A stretch of DNA of 64,000 bases from Larix kaempferi (taxonomy: Eukaryota; Streptophyta; Pinopsida; Pinales; Pinaceae). The position numbers and the translations under genes are program-made. The notes beneath the pieces were generated by a model, which saw only the letters and a program-made list of their open reading frames with translations, was not told the DNA's origin and did no database searches. Below, one piece after another: positions 24,195 to 37,203 of the stretch (the first letter of the stretch is position 1; the number at the start of each line of letters is the position of its first letter). The DNA is taken from assembly GCA_027924585.1 (NCBI GenBank), contig BSBM01000199.1:11171001-11235000 (forward strand). Reading direction: 5' to 3'.

Positions 24195-25228
24195 TGTAAA
24201 AATTTTCTCAAACCCAACATTGATTTCAGTACCCAATAAATTATTCTCCAAGATTAATGCATAAACTGTATATGCATTCAAATCTAAAATTTATAAATTG
24301 AAACACAATGAGTTTAACTAGAAAAAATGCAACAGCATAGAACATCCAAACACATAAATTTGACACAAGAATTTTTGGGTAAATTACCCTTGGAAAAATA
24401 TTAGAGGGAAAACTAGTTCAAGGAAGAGAATTTTTATTAATGAGCTTATAGAAAAGAGTGTTACAACTGTGAATAAAAAACATTAAATGCACTTGTACTT
24501 TCTTGAAAAATCATGCCTAGCTCCTTGAAATTCATGACAAACTTGTTGTATATCCTGCATGACCATGTACAAACTGTTAATACTAATCAGTTCCTCAATT
24601 TATGTCACCCTAAACCATGTTGTATGGTACCTCGATTTTTGTGCCACTAATCTGTTGTACGATCCTCTAAAAGCATGCCACTTTCGCAGTTGTACGGACC
24701 TTGAGATTCTAGCCGAGCTTTCTCAGTTTTATAGACCATAATTATGTGTATTTAAGGGCTATAGAATTCTTTGGATTCGTACCCTCTTTCCTCCTTGGGA
24801 TTAGCGCCTTCTCTCACTGCTCTTCTTCTCCTCTCTTCTTCATATCTCTTGCTCTCTCTTCACTTTGTCTATTTCTCTCCTAGAACTCATTTTTCCTTTT
24901 TATAAATGAAAATTGACTCTAACGCTTCATTTTCCTAGATGGATGGCCAAGATTAAATCTTGGGGTCTCAAGATCAATGGTTATGATATTTTTGCACTTT
25001 ATTAGAACTTAGGTCATTTTCACTCACCATAAAGCAAAAGTTACTTTAACTTTTGAACAATAAAGTTAATGTCTAGGAAATTCACTTTTGGTCTATTTCT
25101 ACATGCTTAGACACTGAACCTATGTAGAAAACCATCCAAGATACAATGAACACATAAGTTGCTATTCACAACCAATTTCACAACTTTCACAGAACCACTT
25201 AAACTACCCCATAGGCAAATGAACATTG
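24195..25228 (-). mobile_element. 5' LTR of the minus-strand copia relic (right limit uncertain)
   Basis: The inner LTR edge is firm: the plus strand TGTAAAAATTTTC starts right after the PBS. A minus-strand TATA box (TTTATAAAAAGG, 24896-24906) lies in a plausible promoter position. The outer edge is set tentatively at AAATGAACA (25228), giving a TG...CA element of about 1.03 kb. No target-site duplication can be checked because the partner LTR is missing. Confidence 0.6.
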
Positions 25229-25239
25229 CATCTTATTCA

Positions 25240-25736
25240 TAATATTAATAAATATTTTTCTATTATTGCAAATGTAATATTTTGATTCTCTTTTATTTAT
25301 TTTATGTGAGTTTTTTTGTTTCAATCATTAAAATTCAAAATATTTTGCTTTTTTATAATTACAAATAAAAATATCAATAAAATCATAAATAATATTATTT
25401 TATTAAATTAAATTAATTTGAAAAAAAATATAGTAAATAAATTTGTATAAAAATAATAGTAAAATTGATGGGAACCAAAAAAAAATATAAAACTTAAAAC
25501 CTTCATAATCTTTATTTTTTTGTCATCCAAATTTACTTATCATAACTCCCACCAATTAAACAATGCATCAATTATTAATTTCATTATTAAATTTACTTAC
25601 CAAAACTCGACCAATTAAACAATGGGTCAATTGTTAATTTAATAATGATAAAAACACATAATAAATAATAATAATATTTACAAAGAAAATTTAATAATTT
25701 ATAAAATTAATATTAAATTTTATTTTATTTTTCGTT

Positions 25737-25774
<38 letters not shown>

Positions 25775-26383
25775 AATGGATATAAAAGGTCTTAGGGCAA
25801 GGAGGGATGTTGGTTAAGCGATAAGAACAAGCTTAAATAAATGCATGCATAGAAAAAATAGTTAAGATAAAATATATAATCAAACATTAAAATGATTCAA
25901 AACATAATGATGGTGGTGGTTTAACTTTTGCTGGTGGAATTGTATATGTCGATGTTTTTTTGTTTATTTAAAAATTCAAAATCAAAATTTTAATTAATGA
26001 TTTATTTTTTTGAACTCAAAATTTATTTTTTTAATTTAAAATAACCTGAATTTCCCTTGGTTAAGCCATAAAGCCTCATCGCTGGCTTCAATACCCTCGG
26101 CTACTAATTTCAAATCATTACACTCACTACACTAACCAGTTATATCAAAGTAATGACCATTTTAACAAAACATCTCCGCTACTAATTTCAAATTATTACA
26201 CTAACCAGTTATATCAGATAAATGGACCCAAATATTTCACAAAACATTCTGCGAATGAAATGATTGACGGAAGCAGGCATCGTGCTTGCCACAGAATATT
26301 GTATAACAACAAACAAAACAAAATTTAGAGTACTCAGTACGAGTGTCAAAAGGACCATACACTTGGTTTTAATTAGAACACGC
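25240..26383. other. AT-rich 3' flank of the TNL gene, duplicated at about 32.3-33.5 kb
   Basis: No gene. Blocks such as ATAAAACTTAAAACCTTCA, CCAATTAAACAATG, GGATATAAAAG and GATGTTGGTTA recur in the same order at 32.3-33.5 kb, downstream of the second TNL. It contains a (TA)n at 25739-25771. A 40-bp duplication (CTACTAATTTCAAAT, CAGTTATATCA) lies at 26102-26217. Confidence 0.75.
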
Positions 26384-26455
26384 TAATTTGAAGATTCGTC
26401 GGAATTGTAATTTGAAGATTCGTCGGAATTGTAATTTGAAGATTCGTCGGAATTG
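26384..26455. repeat. Exact 24-bp triplication abutting the TNL stop codon
   Basis: Three perfect copies of TAATTTGAAGATTCGTCGGA plus ATTG (24 bp) end exactly where the minus-strand TAA stop of the TNL (26456-26458) begins. They therefore form the first 72 nt of the 3' untranslated region. The unit is a multiple of three and contains no stop in the TNL frame. Confidence 0.97.
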
Positions 26456-29400
26456 TTAAGTATCCAGATGCTGCGACGACCCCCGTATTGGCTTCAGCTT
26501 TGTACATCCGAGTGTCAAGACCTCCAATGAGACCAATGTTTCAAGAGTTGGCAGCTCCTCCAGCTCCTTGCAGTAGTTAATGTATAATGTTTCAAGCTTT
26601 GAAAGAGTACAAAGTCCTCCTATTTTCCTCAATCTATTACAACTACCTATCCTTAGATCTGTTAGTGTTGTTGGCAATGCTCCAACCTCCACCAGACTAT
26701 CACAATATTGGATTCTGAGATCCTGAAGGTTGGGAAAAGCAACGTTAGAATAAGATACCTCAGAAGCGTCCAGTTTACTCAACGCTCCTTGCCCTCTCGA
26801 ATCAAACTCCCCTCCAACATTTTTGCATGTTAGTTCTCTTGACGGGCATTCTTTTAACTCTAGGAGCTCAAGATTGTTCATTCTTGAGATGACCAACTTT
26901 TTTAAGTGAGTCAATATTCCAATGGAATCGGGCAAACATTTCCAGGGGCAACGGTCTAACTTCAATTCCTCCAAGCTCTTTAGAGAACCGAACGAAGGTG
27001 GCAGCATTTCAAAGCAAGAACTTTCTAAAATAAAAATTTTCAAATTACATAGGTTTCCAATAGACCTTGGTAATTTTTTGAAGCCGTAACTCAAGTACAG
27101 TTCTCGCAAGAACAGTTGTTCTATAAGCTGGGGAGGCACTACTTTAATATTTTCACAACGTAAGAGGTCTAACCGTTGAAGTGAGATGATCTTTCCCAGT
27201 GTTTCCTCCGAGATGGTCAACTTCACACAATTAGTTAAACACAGATGTCGAAGTTGCATTAAATTCCCGAAAGAATTTGGGAGCATCTTCAATTTCCTGC
27301 AGTAACCCAAGTCAATATGCTGGAGCTTGGTCAATTTCCCGAAGGAATTTGGGAGTATTTCCAAACTGTTGCAATCAGACATGGCAACATATTGGAGGCT
27401 GGTCAAGTTCCCAAATGAATCTGGCAGCGACTTCATCACTATACAACTTTGTAATTCCAAGTGCTTCAAGGACCGCAGCTCACAGAACTCATCTGGCAAT
27501 GTTTCCAGACTACTACTAACGTCACCCTTGATGATGATTTTCTCCAGGTGCTTCAGCTGCGCTATGGACTCTGGAATCTTTGGCAGACTAATACCATTAC
27601 CATTACCAATGATATGCAATTCCCTCAGCTGCAGAGGTACCTGAAATGCTCCCTCCGTGTCAACTTTTGTACATTGACGTGGTATACGAAGACAGCAAAG
27701 TAATTTTTGCAATAAAGGAAAAAAAAACTTTGGTCAATAAATTGTATGACTACCTACCTCAGATTCATGCCACAATCTTTCCACTACCTTTTCCCTTTTC
27801 CATCCCACCTTTATAGATAGGACTCTTAAATTCTCCACTAAAATATTTGAAGCTAAGGAGCAGTACGGACAGTTAAAACAACTAAGCAATATTAGCTGCG
27901 GTGACTGCCCAACGCTGAATACGCTTTCCACAAAAATACCTGAATGCGATCGCGCTGAATAACCTTCGCTTAAAAACACTGGCGCTGAATGCTTTAACTC
28001 ATTTACCAGAAGATTGCGCTCCTCAACGTTTTTGATTCCGCGCACCTAAATTGTTATCTAGAAATTGTTAGAAACGATATTGAGATCCTCGCGAAGTTTA
28101 AGAATTCAAAATTGACAGACCACAACACTGGTTTGAAAATCGGTCTAAAACTTCAAATACGTACATGTGATTGGTCCAAAAGGTTGTCAGTCACACGCCA
28201 AATACGACGACAAGGTTCTCCGTTCGCCAGATATCTCCCCAGGTCTCTCAGTTGGTCGTGCATTCTTATAACAGATAAATCCTTGGTGAACCAGCGAGTA
28301 TCAGGGTCTTTCATGATGACCTCCACCTCCACGAGACTCTTCTGCTGTAGATTCTGAAGACCCAGCGAGCCTTCCCAACCGGATCCGTCCCATATCCTGA
28401 TGGCCGTATCTTTGTCTTCTCCTATGAAGAAACAGGCAATGTCTAAGAACATCTGCTTCTCCTCGTCATCCAGACTGTCGTAGCTGATTCTCAGTCTCTC
28501 CTGTATATCCTTGGGAGGTATTTTCGAGATTTTGTGCAATTGCGCTTTCCAATGCTCAAGATTCTTTTCGCCATAAAGAAGCGCCCCGATTACTTTAAGA
28601 GATAACGGCAATCCACTGCAGGCATCCTTCAAAAACTCATTAACCACTTGCTCAAATCCTGAAACAGGACAAGATTGGTGGAAGGCATGCAAGCAGAAGA
28701 GCTCTGTGGCGTGCTGTGGATTGAGGCCCTCGAGCTTGTAAATAAATGAATCTTCAATTCCCCAACTTATAAGCACGCCCTTATCGCGAGACGTAACTAT
28801 AATTAAGCTACTGGAACCAAGGGCATCTTTATATGGTGAAAGTAATGCATCCAGCTGGTCTATATGATCCATGTCATCTAAAATGATAAGAGCCTGAGAA
28901 ACTGTGAGATGCTCTTTAAGATAAGAGACACCTTCATGAGTGTCGTTTAATTGCACATCCCGCTGAGTCAATTCCTTAATAAGTATACTCTGCAAGGAAT
29001 TTAAAGATCCTTTACGGTCGTTTTCTCGGACATCAGATAAAAAGCAGGAACGACGGTAATTTGTTACGGCACGGTTGTAGACTTCTTTTGCGAGTGTAGT
29101 TTTTCCAACCCCGCCGAGCCCCACGATTCCTACAACCCTAGCCTTACCACTTTCTTGCTCTGTCTGCAATAACACTGTTTTTTCAAAATCTGTGACTTTG
29201 TCAGCCAATCCAGTCGGATATTTGGATACATCGAGCAGTGGTTTTGGAATTATTTCCAACACCCGTTCCACCACATCGGCGAGCAGTTTTTCCTCGTCAC
29301 TGAATAATATTGAGAATAATTGACATACTAGTAAGAAAAGCCTATAGATAAAGTATCATATACTTATGAATCAGACAAATGAAAAAAGAACAGCAACGAA

Positions 29401-29970
29401 CAGGGAGAGTAATTAGAGGTCTCACCCATTATACGCTTCCAGCTCGAAACCAATGATTGATGCAACATCATACAGAGCCTTCTTCCATTTTCCAATAGTG
29501 CTGGAATCGAATCGTGGTTCCAGAGAATCGTGTTTTCTCTTCTTATTTTGAAGCGAGCGCAGGGCTTGAGCATACACTCCTTTTCCCGTCTTCGTCCACC
29601 GAACTTCTGAAGGCTTGACACCAAAGAATATAGGAAGAATGGTGGACTTCTTCTCCTGCATCGACTTCAGCATGAGCAGCAGCTCATCCAGACACCAACT
29701 TGATTCGGCATAATTGATAGAGAAAATAGCTATCTGTACAGAGGCCGTATCAATCGCGCGTTCTATCTGGCAAGTTAACTTTTCTCGTTTCTTCATTTCT
29801 TCCATGTCCAGGAAGACTTGCAATCTGTGTTTCTTTAGCTGATTGTAAAGATCGGTGGCAAACGTTTTCTTAACATCGGGGCCTCTGTGATTTAGAAACA
29901 CATGGAACTTGTTGCCATCAGCCGTGGAGGTGGTGGTGGAGGCGGAGGCCGAGTTGGAGGAAGATGCCAT
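26456..29970 (-). CDS. TIR-NB-LRR (TNL) disease-resistance protein, four exons
   Basis: An intracellular immune receptor. Proposed exons (minus strand) are 29970-29426, 29299-28165, 28045-27758 and 27640-26456. Introns of 126, 119 and 117 nt all have GT-AG ends and keep frame, giving 1050 residues. TIR lies at about 21-175, with NHRGPDVKKT and the NADase-type Glu in CLDEL (residue 96). NB-ARC shows the P-loop GVGKTT (245-250), kinase-2 LIILDDMDHID (about 320-330) ending in the Asp typical of TNLs, RNBS-B SLIIVTSRD, GLPL (411-414) and MHD (528-530). From 657 on there are about ten leucine-rich repeats with LPxSFGNLTxLQ cores. No stop or frameshift was seen. The C-terminus ends about 60 residues earlier than in the neighbouring paralogue. 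The start is the first ATG before the TIR. By family knowledge, ligand sensing by the LRR would activate TIR NADase signalling; the target pathogen cannot be inferred. Confidence 0.93.
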
Positions 29971-30163
29971 GGTGTGCAGTATAATATAAAAGTAATAAGA
30001 GAGATTTGGGAATGCGCACTCAATTACTCAATACTTGTCTGGTTATCACAGGCACGAGCTTCGTAGTTATCACCAGGCACGCTGTGTGTCTCTGTCTCTC
30101 AATACTTGCGCATCAGAGTAAACAAACCCGCAATGCAATGATATCAGATTCGACTACAGGTTC

Positions 30164-30172
30164 TTATAAAGC
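30164..30172 (-). promoter_or_regulatory. Candidate TATA box of the TNL gene
   Basis: The minus strand reads CTTTATAAG, about 200 nt upstream of the TNL ATG. Position and sequence fit a TATA element, but AT-rich context makes chance matches common. A second AT-rich site (TTTTATATTATAC) lies much nearer the ATG. Confidence 0.35.
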
Positions 30173-30284
30173 GAAATATAATTCCCTGGTCTTGCCTTTT
30201 TTAAGTTTAGATAAATTTAATTAAAATCAGGTAAGAGTTTCAGTCGGTAACGAAATGGAAGCCAGAAGTGTGGCAATTTCTTCG

Positions 30285-30371
30285 TTTCTTGGATTGGTCT
30301 AGCAACCGACCAAGTCGTGACACGGCCCCGCATCACGCGTTTATTTCTTGGATTGGTCTAGCAACCGACCA
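30285..30371. repeat. Two exact 28-bp direct repeats, each a hairpin, upstream of the TNL
   Basis: TTTCTTGGATTGGTCTAGCA plus ACCGACCA occurs at 30285-30312 and 30344-30371. Each copy contains TGGTC and GACCA as inverted arms around TAGCAACC. They lie about 315-400 bp upstream of the TNL ATG in unusually GC-rich sequence (CACGGCCCCG, CACGCG). They could be protein-binding sites of the promoter or part of a small transposon. Confidence 0.8.
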
Positions 30372-30372
30372 C

Positions 30373-32300
30373 GCGGGTTTTAAAAGACGACTCCATTTCG
30401 TTTAGATCAAGTTGATAAGTAATTCTATTTTGTTGCAATGTGTTAAAAGTATGAGTTCTTTCACATATTCCCCGAGCCCTAGGAATCCATGGTACCACTA
30501 TTTAATATCAAAGATCACTCGAAAAGATTGCTGTACTTCAAAGACATGGCGCAAGATAGAATCATAAAAGTTTTCGCTATGTTTCCTTCATCATAGTAGA
30601 ACTTTTCAATTCCTACCGCAACACACTTCGACTCAAAGGTGAGTGTATTAATATGGATGAAACAAAAAGATTGTGTTCTCTTGACCATCACAACATAGTC
30701 TCAACAAATTGCAGTTGATCTAGTTGGTTCTTCAAGTTGCTTTGACCTTTGTTGTTAAGAAAATGAAATAACCACAACATGCACTTAATTGATTTCAATT
30801 TATTACCAAAAAGTCAAAATTTCTTCAAAAGTAATTAAAGTATAATTTGCATGAGGTGGTAAAGGAGAAAAGTCACATTTTTGAAATGTTCTTCATATGA
30901 AAATTGAGAATAGAGGCAAACACAAGATATAAAAGATTTTGGAATTTTTTGAGTGTGGGGGCAAAGAATAAGAGTTTAAATATTATCATGTAAGTTCATT
31001 GTATTTTTTTAATAGGAGTTTACAAATTAATTGATAATTATGGATTTTATTTTTTCTTGATGGCCACATTAGGGACTCAACAATTGTGCTTGATCTAGTA
31101 CTTGGTTCTTAAAGTTACTTTTATAAGAATTGAAAGAGAGATTTGAAACTCAATCTCATTGTTTGTATTTTTAAAATTGGTGACAAAAATTACTCTTCAA
31201 ATTACAAAATCATCATGATTGAAACCCTCTTTCAACAAAGTTGATTGGAGAGGAGAGTTCTATAGTATGGTGGGGTAAATGTTTCCATACAATTATATTG
31301 GATATTATCACTAAGAATTTTTCCAAACTATATCACAATGGCATATGTAATGAAGATAATGGATGATACTACCAGGAGGAAGAGATTACACATAAAGTGA
31401 AATTTGAATTAAACTTTTTTTTCTTTACTCATTTTTGTAATACTTTAAATTTTTAATAGGTCTTTTTATCAACTTAATACTTTGCATTTTTAATAGGTCT
31501 TTTGATAAAGAGGTGTGGAAATGTTAGCAACTGAAGTTAAATAGAGAAGACATCAATAAACACATAAATGAAATATTGGCACACACAAATTGAATACAAA
31601 TATTTTATTTAATAAAACCCTTTAAAATGAAAATATCCATGGGAAAATAGTATCAATATTCTTATTGCTCAAAGATAAAGATTCAAATCTGCTTAGAAGA
31701 TTAAGGAGATTCATGGTTCGTTATGTTTCTAATCAAGGAAGCTCATGGTTCTCGTTTGATAGTTTATACTATAAAATCTATCAATTGTGGTAAAGAGAAG
31801 TGAATAAGGTTCAATAAATCGAGTGAGTTTATGTCAGCATAGTCTAGTCTCGGCAATCTAGATAGAAGTTGGGAAGAACTACACGGACTTATGAGCGATA
31901 ATCCATGGACATATTTAATTGGCATTTTGTTATGAAGAGATAAGGTCGGTGGAGTTATATTTTATAAATAATATTTTAATGTTAGAAGTCTTTGTTACGA
32001 AGAGAAAAGGTAGGTGGAGTTATATTTAATAGATAATATTTTAATGTTTAATAATATATAATAATTTTAAATTATTAGCTCTCCATGCGTATTACCTCGT
32101 AAGCGATTACATCGTTTTTGTTTGAATAGTTGAAAATAGAGCCTCTCTATGATTAATAAATTCATATATCACTGCATTATATCATTAATAAATTCATATA
32201 TCAGTGCATTACTTTATATAACGTGGATCTTGATCTTGAAATATTTCTTTATAAATAGAGCAACCAATATGATGGGCAAGGTAATACGAGACAAAACAGC
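30373..32300. other. AT-rich spacer between the two TNL units
   Basis: No gene recognised. A local duplication of about 60 bp lies at 31926-31982 and 31993-32050 (GGTNGGTGGAGTTATATTT, GATAATATTTTAATG). Confidence 0.55.
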
Positions 32301-33680
32301 TATATGCTTGCAATATATTGTTTTGATTATATTTTATTTATTTTATTTGTAAATATTTCTTGGTCAAGGTACAAAATATTTTTATTTTTATAATTATAAA
32401 TAATTTTTTTTAATAAAAAATATAACTAATATTATTTTATTATAAATGAATATTATTTTATTAAATTGTTAATTTTTGTTAACTCATTAATTAAAGTGTG
32501 GGTTACTTTAGTTCAATTTTTTTGGGTGAACTAGTTAAGAGGAGATCTTCAAATCCAACCAATAAATGGTTGATGTAACCTAGATTGAATGTAATCCCCA
32601 TGAGCTATCATAATTTTTAAACCAAAAGCCACTCTCCCAAATAAAAAAAATTCTAACAAACAAACAAACAAACATTATTTTATTAAATTGATATTATTTA
32701 AAAAACTATTTAAAAAAATATATATATAATAAATAGATTTATATATAATAGAAACTAAAAAACCTAAAACCTTCTTATTAAATTGATCTTATTTAAAAGA
32801 AAATTTAAAAAGAAAAAGAAACAATATATTAAATAAATTTATACATAATTGAAAGCAAAACAATATAAAACTTAAAACCTTCAGGTATTAAATATATATT
32901 AAACATATAAAAAGTATTTTTTCACCAAATACCCTATTTCATTGATGAAAACTCAAAAAATAAACAATCCACCAAACATTAATTTAATAATTTTAATAAT
33001 GGTAAAACGCACACGATATATATTAATAATATTTTTAATTTTTTATATTAATTTATAAAATTAATTTTATTTTTTATTATAAATTAATTTTATTTTTACA
33101 TATAAATACAAAATTTCTAAATTAAATATAAATATTATATATATAAAAGCTAGTAGTTAGTTTCCAAGTGGTAATCTAGTGTCTTAACAATATATTTATT
33201 GATCATTTATTCTAAGTCTATAAATCTAAAATTAATTTAAAACTCTCAAATTAATTTTGATATAATTTATCTAATTGATTTATTTTAATTATACACCATC
33301 AAATATTTTTCAACCAATGGTTGAATGACTACTTCTAACTACCTTCATATGGGAATGGGATCACAAGTTTTCTTAGGCTTAAAATGGATATAAAAGTTCT
33401 TATGCAAAGAAAGATGTTGGTTAGGAGATAAAAACACCCATAAATGATTCTCTAGGAAGAAATAATTTGGATAAATATGTAATCAAACATTCAATTAATT
33501 TAGACATGTATGCTTTAAACATTATACATGAATCACAAATATGCACTAAACTTGTTCAAATGGTTGTAGAGAGGTTTAAATTTTGAAAATTAACACTCAT
33601 TTAAAGACCAATGATAGACCTCTGTCTACGGCATGTAGTGAGCAATAAACCGCATTTGCCATAACTGCAATAATTTATTT
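32300..33680. other. AT-rich 3' flank of the TNL pseudogene
   Basis: Non-coding. It carries the same ordered landmarks as 25.24-25.90 kb (AAAACTTAAAACCTTCA, AATGGATATAAAAG, AAAGATGTTGGTTAGGAGA, ATGTAATCAAACATT), so it is the downstream part of the duplicated TNL unit. Confidence 0.7.
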
Positions 33681-36238
33681 TTAGTTGATAACAACGCCTT
33701 TATGGCGCAACCACTCCACTACTTCCTTGCCCCACTGCTGTTTGGGACATCCACTAGCCAAAACCCCTTTCAAAGAACTCAAATGCTCAACACCGAGCAA
33801 CTCTTCTAACTTGTCGCAAGAATAAAATCACCGTATTCGAAGCTTTGACAGGAGCGACAACCGTTGTATTAGCATTAGTTTTGGACATTTGTATATCTCC
33901 AAGCTCTCCAAAGAAACCAATGTTTCAAGAGTTGACAGCTCCTCTAGGTCTTCGAAGCTAAAAATGTGTAATGTTTGAAGTTTTGAAAGAGTATAAAGCT
34001 CTCGTATTTTAATCAATATAAAACAACTTATTAACACTAGATTTGTTAGTGTTGTTGGAAATGCTCCAACCTCCACCAGACTATCACAACTGTAGATTCT
34101 AAGATCATGAATTTTGGGGAAAAAAATGTTACAATAAAATACCTTAGAAGCATCCAGTTTACTCAACACTCCTTGCACTCTCGAATTTGTCATTGTTTCA
34201 AACTCCCCTCTAACATTTTTGCATCTTAGTTTTCTCGAAGGGCATTCTTTTAACTCCAGCAGTTCAAGATTGTACATGGTTGAGATGCTCAACTTTATAA
34301 ACTGATTCAACATTACAATGGAATCAAGAAAACATTTCCCATGGCAATGGAAGAAATTCAATTCCTCAAATTACATAGGTTTCCAATAGACCTTGGTAAC
34401 TTTTTGAAGCCAAAACTCAAATATAGTTCTCGCAAGAACACTTGATATGTAAGCTGGGGAGGCAATACTTTAACATTTCCACAAATTGAGAGGTATAACC
34501 GTTGAAGTGTGATGATCTTTCCCAATGTTTCCTCTAAGATGGTCAACTTCACACAACCCTTTAAACACAGATGTTGAAGTTGTATTAAATTTCTGAAATA
34601 ATTTGGGAGCATCTGCAATTCCTTGCAGTAACCCACGTCAATATACTCGAGCTTGGTCAAATTTCTAAAGGAATTTGGGAGCATTTTCAAATGTTTGCAC
34701 TTGAACAAGTCAACATGTTGGAGGTTGGTTAACTTCCCAAAAGAATCTAGTAGTGACTTCATTACCATACACCCTTGTAATTCCAACTGTTTCAAGGACC
34801 GCAGCTACCATAACTCATCTGGGAATGTTTCGAGAGTACGACCAACGTTACGCTGGAGGGTGATCTTCTTGATGTGTTGCAACTGCGCTATGGACTCTGG
34901 AATCTTTGGCAGACTAAAAACATCGATATCCACTCCCTCTGTTGTAGAGGTTCCTGAAATGCTCCCTCTATTTCAAGTATTGTGCATTGTGGTATATAAG
35001 GACAGCTAAGCAATTTTTTCGAGAAAGGAAAATAAAACCACATTTTCTCAATAAATTGCATGACTACCTACCTCAGTTTCATGCCATAATCTTTCCAATA
35101 GTCTCCCCGACTCCCATGTTGTCCTCTGGCCTTTTATATATAGGACTCTTAAATTCTCCACTAAAATATTTGAAGCTACGGAGGAGCATGGACAGTTAAA
35201 AAAACGAAGCAATATTAGTTGCGGTCACTTCCCAATGCTGAACATGCTTTCCACACAAGAACCTTTACGCCACAGCAACCTTAGCTGAAATACTAGACTC
35301 TTGTGCTCCTCAATGTTTTTTATTCCACACACCTAAATTGTTATCTATAAACTGTTAGAAACAATATTGAGATCCTTGCAAATTTTAAGAATTCAAAATT
35401 TGATAGACCACAACACTATTTTGAAAGTCGATCTAAAAATTGAAATATGCACAGGTGATTGGTTCAAAATATTGTTAGTCACACGCTAGATATGTCGCGA
35501 AGGTTCTTTGTGCGCCATATATCTTCCTAGGTCTCTTAGTTGGTCATGCATTCTTATAAGAGATACATCCTTTATATACCAACGATTATAAACAATAGAA
35601 TCACGTTTGACCTCCACCTACACGAGATTCTTCTGGTGTAGATTTTGAAAACCCGAGGATTCTTCCCACCCAGATTCGTCCCATATCCTAATGGTTGTAT
35701 ATTTCTATTCTCCTATGAAGAAATAGGCAATGTCTAAGAACATATGCTTCTGCTCTTCATCCAGATTGTCGTAGCTGATTCTTAGTCTCTTATGTATATC
35801 TTTGGGAGGTATTTTATAGATTTTTCGCAATTGTGCTTTCTCATGCTCAAGATTATCTTCTCCATAAAGAAGCACCCTGATGACTTTAAGAGATAATGAC
35901 AATCCATTGCAGGGATCCACAAACCCTTGAACCACTTGGTAAAATACTGCAACATGATGAGGTTGGTTGAAGGCGTGCCAGCAGAAGAGTTCTGTGGAGT
36001 GCTATGGATTGAGGCCTCTTAGCTTGTAAATAAATAAATCTTCAATTCCCCATCTTATAAGAAGTACCTTATCTCGAGACGTAACTATAACTAAGCTATA
36101 AGTAAGTCGATCTTTAGTTGGTGAAATTAATGCATCTACCTGGTCTATAAGATCCACATCATCTAAAATGATAAGAGCGGGAGAAACTAATAAATGCTTT
36201 TTAAGATGAGAGATACCTCCATGAATGTTGTTTATCAA
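33681..36238 (-). pseudogene. TNL pseudogene lacking TIR and P-loop
   Basis: A minus-strand paralogue of the TNL at 26.5-30.0 kb. It starts inside NB-ARC just before kinase-2 (ALIILDDVDLID, about 36170) and keeps RNBS-B (SLVIVTSRDK), a GLPL-like CNGLSLSLKVI and an MHDQLRDLGRY segment near 35540. Exon 3 and LRR exon 4 follow (34990-33681). The old splice sites are still visible: acceptor TTTAG before GTGTGTGG, donor CTGAG/GTAGGT, acceptor TTTCAG before GAACC. Stops and frameshifts occur in NB-ARC (about 36000 and 35700) and in the LRR (about 34358 and 33828). Everything upstream of 36238 (TIR, P-loop) is replaced by a copia LTR. In shifted frames its 3' end reads on for about 60 codons to a TAA at 33681, with LASGCPKQQWGKEVVEWLRH, a tail absent from the intact gene. 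Confidence 0.92.
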
Positions 36239-37203
36239 GGGAAAACTGTGCAGACAGAGATTTCACTACATACTTCTTACTATTTACAATTTGCTCGGAG
36301 TTACTAAGCAGAGTTACTGAGCTCTGTTTACTATGTAGAATTAGTGAGCTCTTTATATTGCGCAGATTGATATTTACTGTGCGGACTTTACTTTTTGGCG
36401 AAATAATTTTTCTTTTGAAAAACTTGGCACAATAACTCAAACTTTAATTATAACTTTATAAAATTTATTTTAGCTTTTTGCAACTTAAAAGATATTTACC
36501 ATGCACATCCAAAGGTAAATACTTTTCATATGTGAACTTTTACAATCCCATAAACTTACAACTTATTGCGCGATATTTTAGGACACTATCCTAAATTTGT
36601 GCGTGGTGATTTTGCAATCTTTCACTTTTCACGTAGCATAAACTTAACTCATATATTTTTCATTTTTATAAAAGAAAAAATTCAGACATTTACGCTCCAG
36701 GAAATATGTGCGACAAGTGAAATAAACTTTTGCAGAATAAAGCAAGACAAATACAAATTATATTTTACCAGGAAAAATAATCGCGACTGGATTTTTACAC
36801 AGAGCTTGTGATCCTAAGCTTTAACAAAATTCTCTTTCACGAGCTTGAGCTCTTGGGCTTTCATGGACTGTTAAAAACTTACTTCGGCTTCGGCCTTCTT
36901 CTTCTTGCATTTCTCATGCATTGCAAAATGACTCTACTTTTCAATGTTAAATACAAAGACCATGGAATGGCTTCACTTGGAAGCTACCGAGTAATATTAA
37001 AGACTGTAATGAAATTTCTGAGTGACATCTACCTAAAAAATTGACTTCTGAGCTACTATTCAACCGCTTAAATATGGTGAGACTTGAACTCTATATCCTC
37101 CCATACTAACTGTCATTATAGACTAACATATTGACTGACTTAATGACTGGCAGAGCTGACGAAGGCTAGATACACAATCAACTCATAATTAATATTCCCA
37201 ACA
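36229..37203 (-). mobile_element. 3' LTR of a minus-strand Ty1/copia element
   Basis: On the minus strand the LTR starts TGTTGGGAATATTAATTATG at 37203, directly after a purine-rich AAGGCGGAG. A minus-strand TATA-like TTTTATAAAAAT lies near 36665. The outer end is placed where homology to the intact TNL stops; reading TG at 36229 gives ...GATAAACA on the minus strand, though the limit may be a few bases off. The LTR sits inside the NB-ARC region of the pseudogene, so insertion destroyed the 5' half of that gene or joined a deletion there. Confidence 0.72.

Noticed and set aside
27277-27703. Plus-strand frames of 80-105 codons opposite the TNL LRR exon
   Set aside because: They are antisense shadows of a strongly coding, repetitive LRR region.
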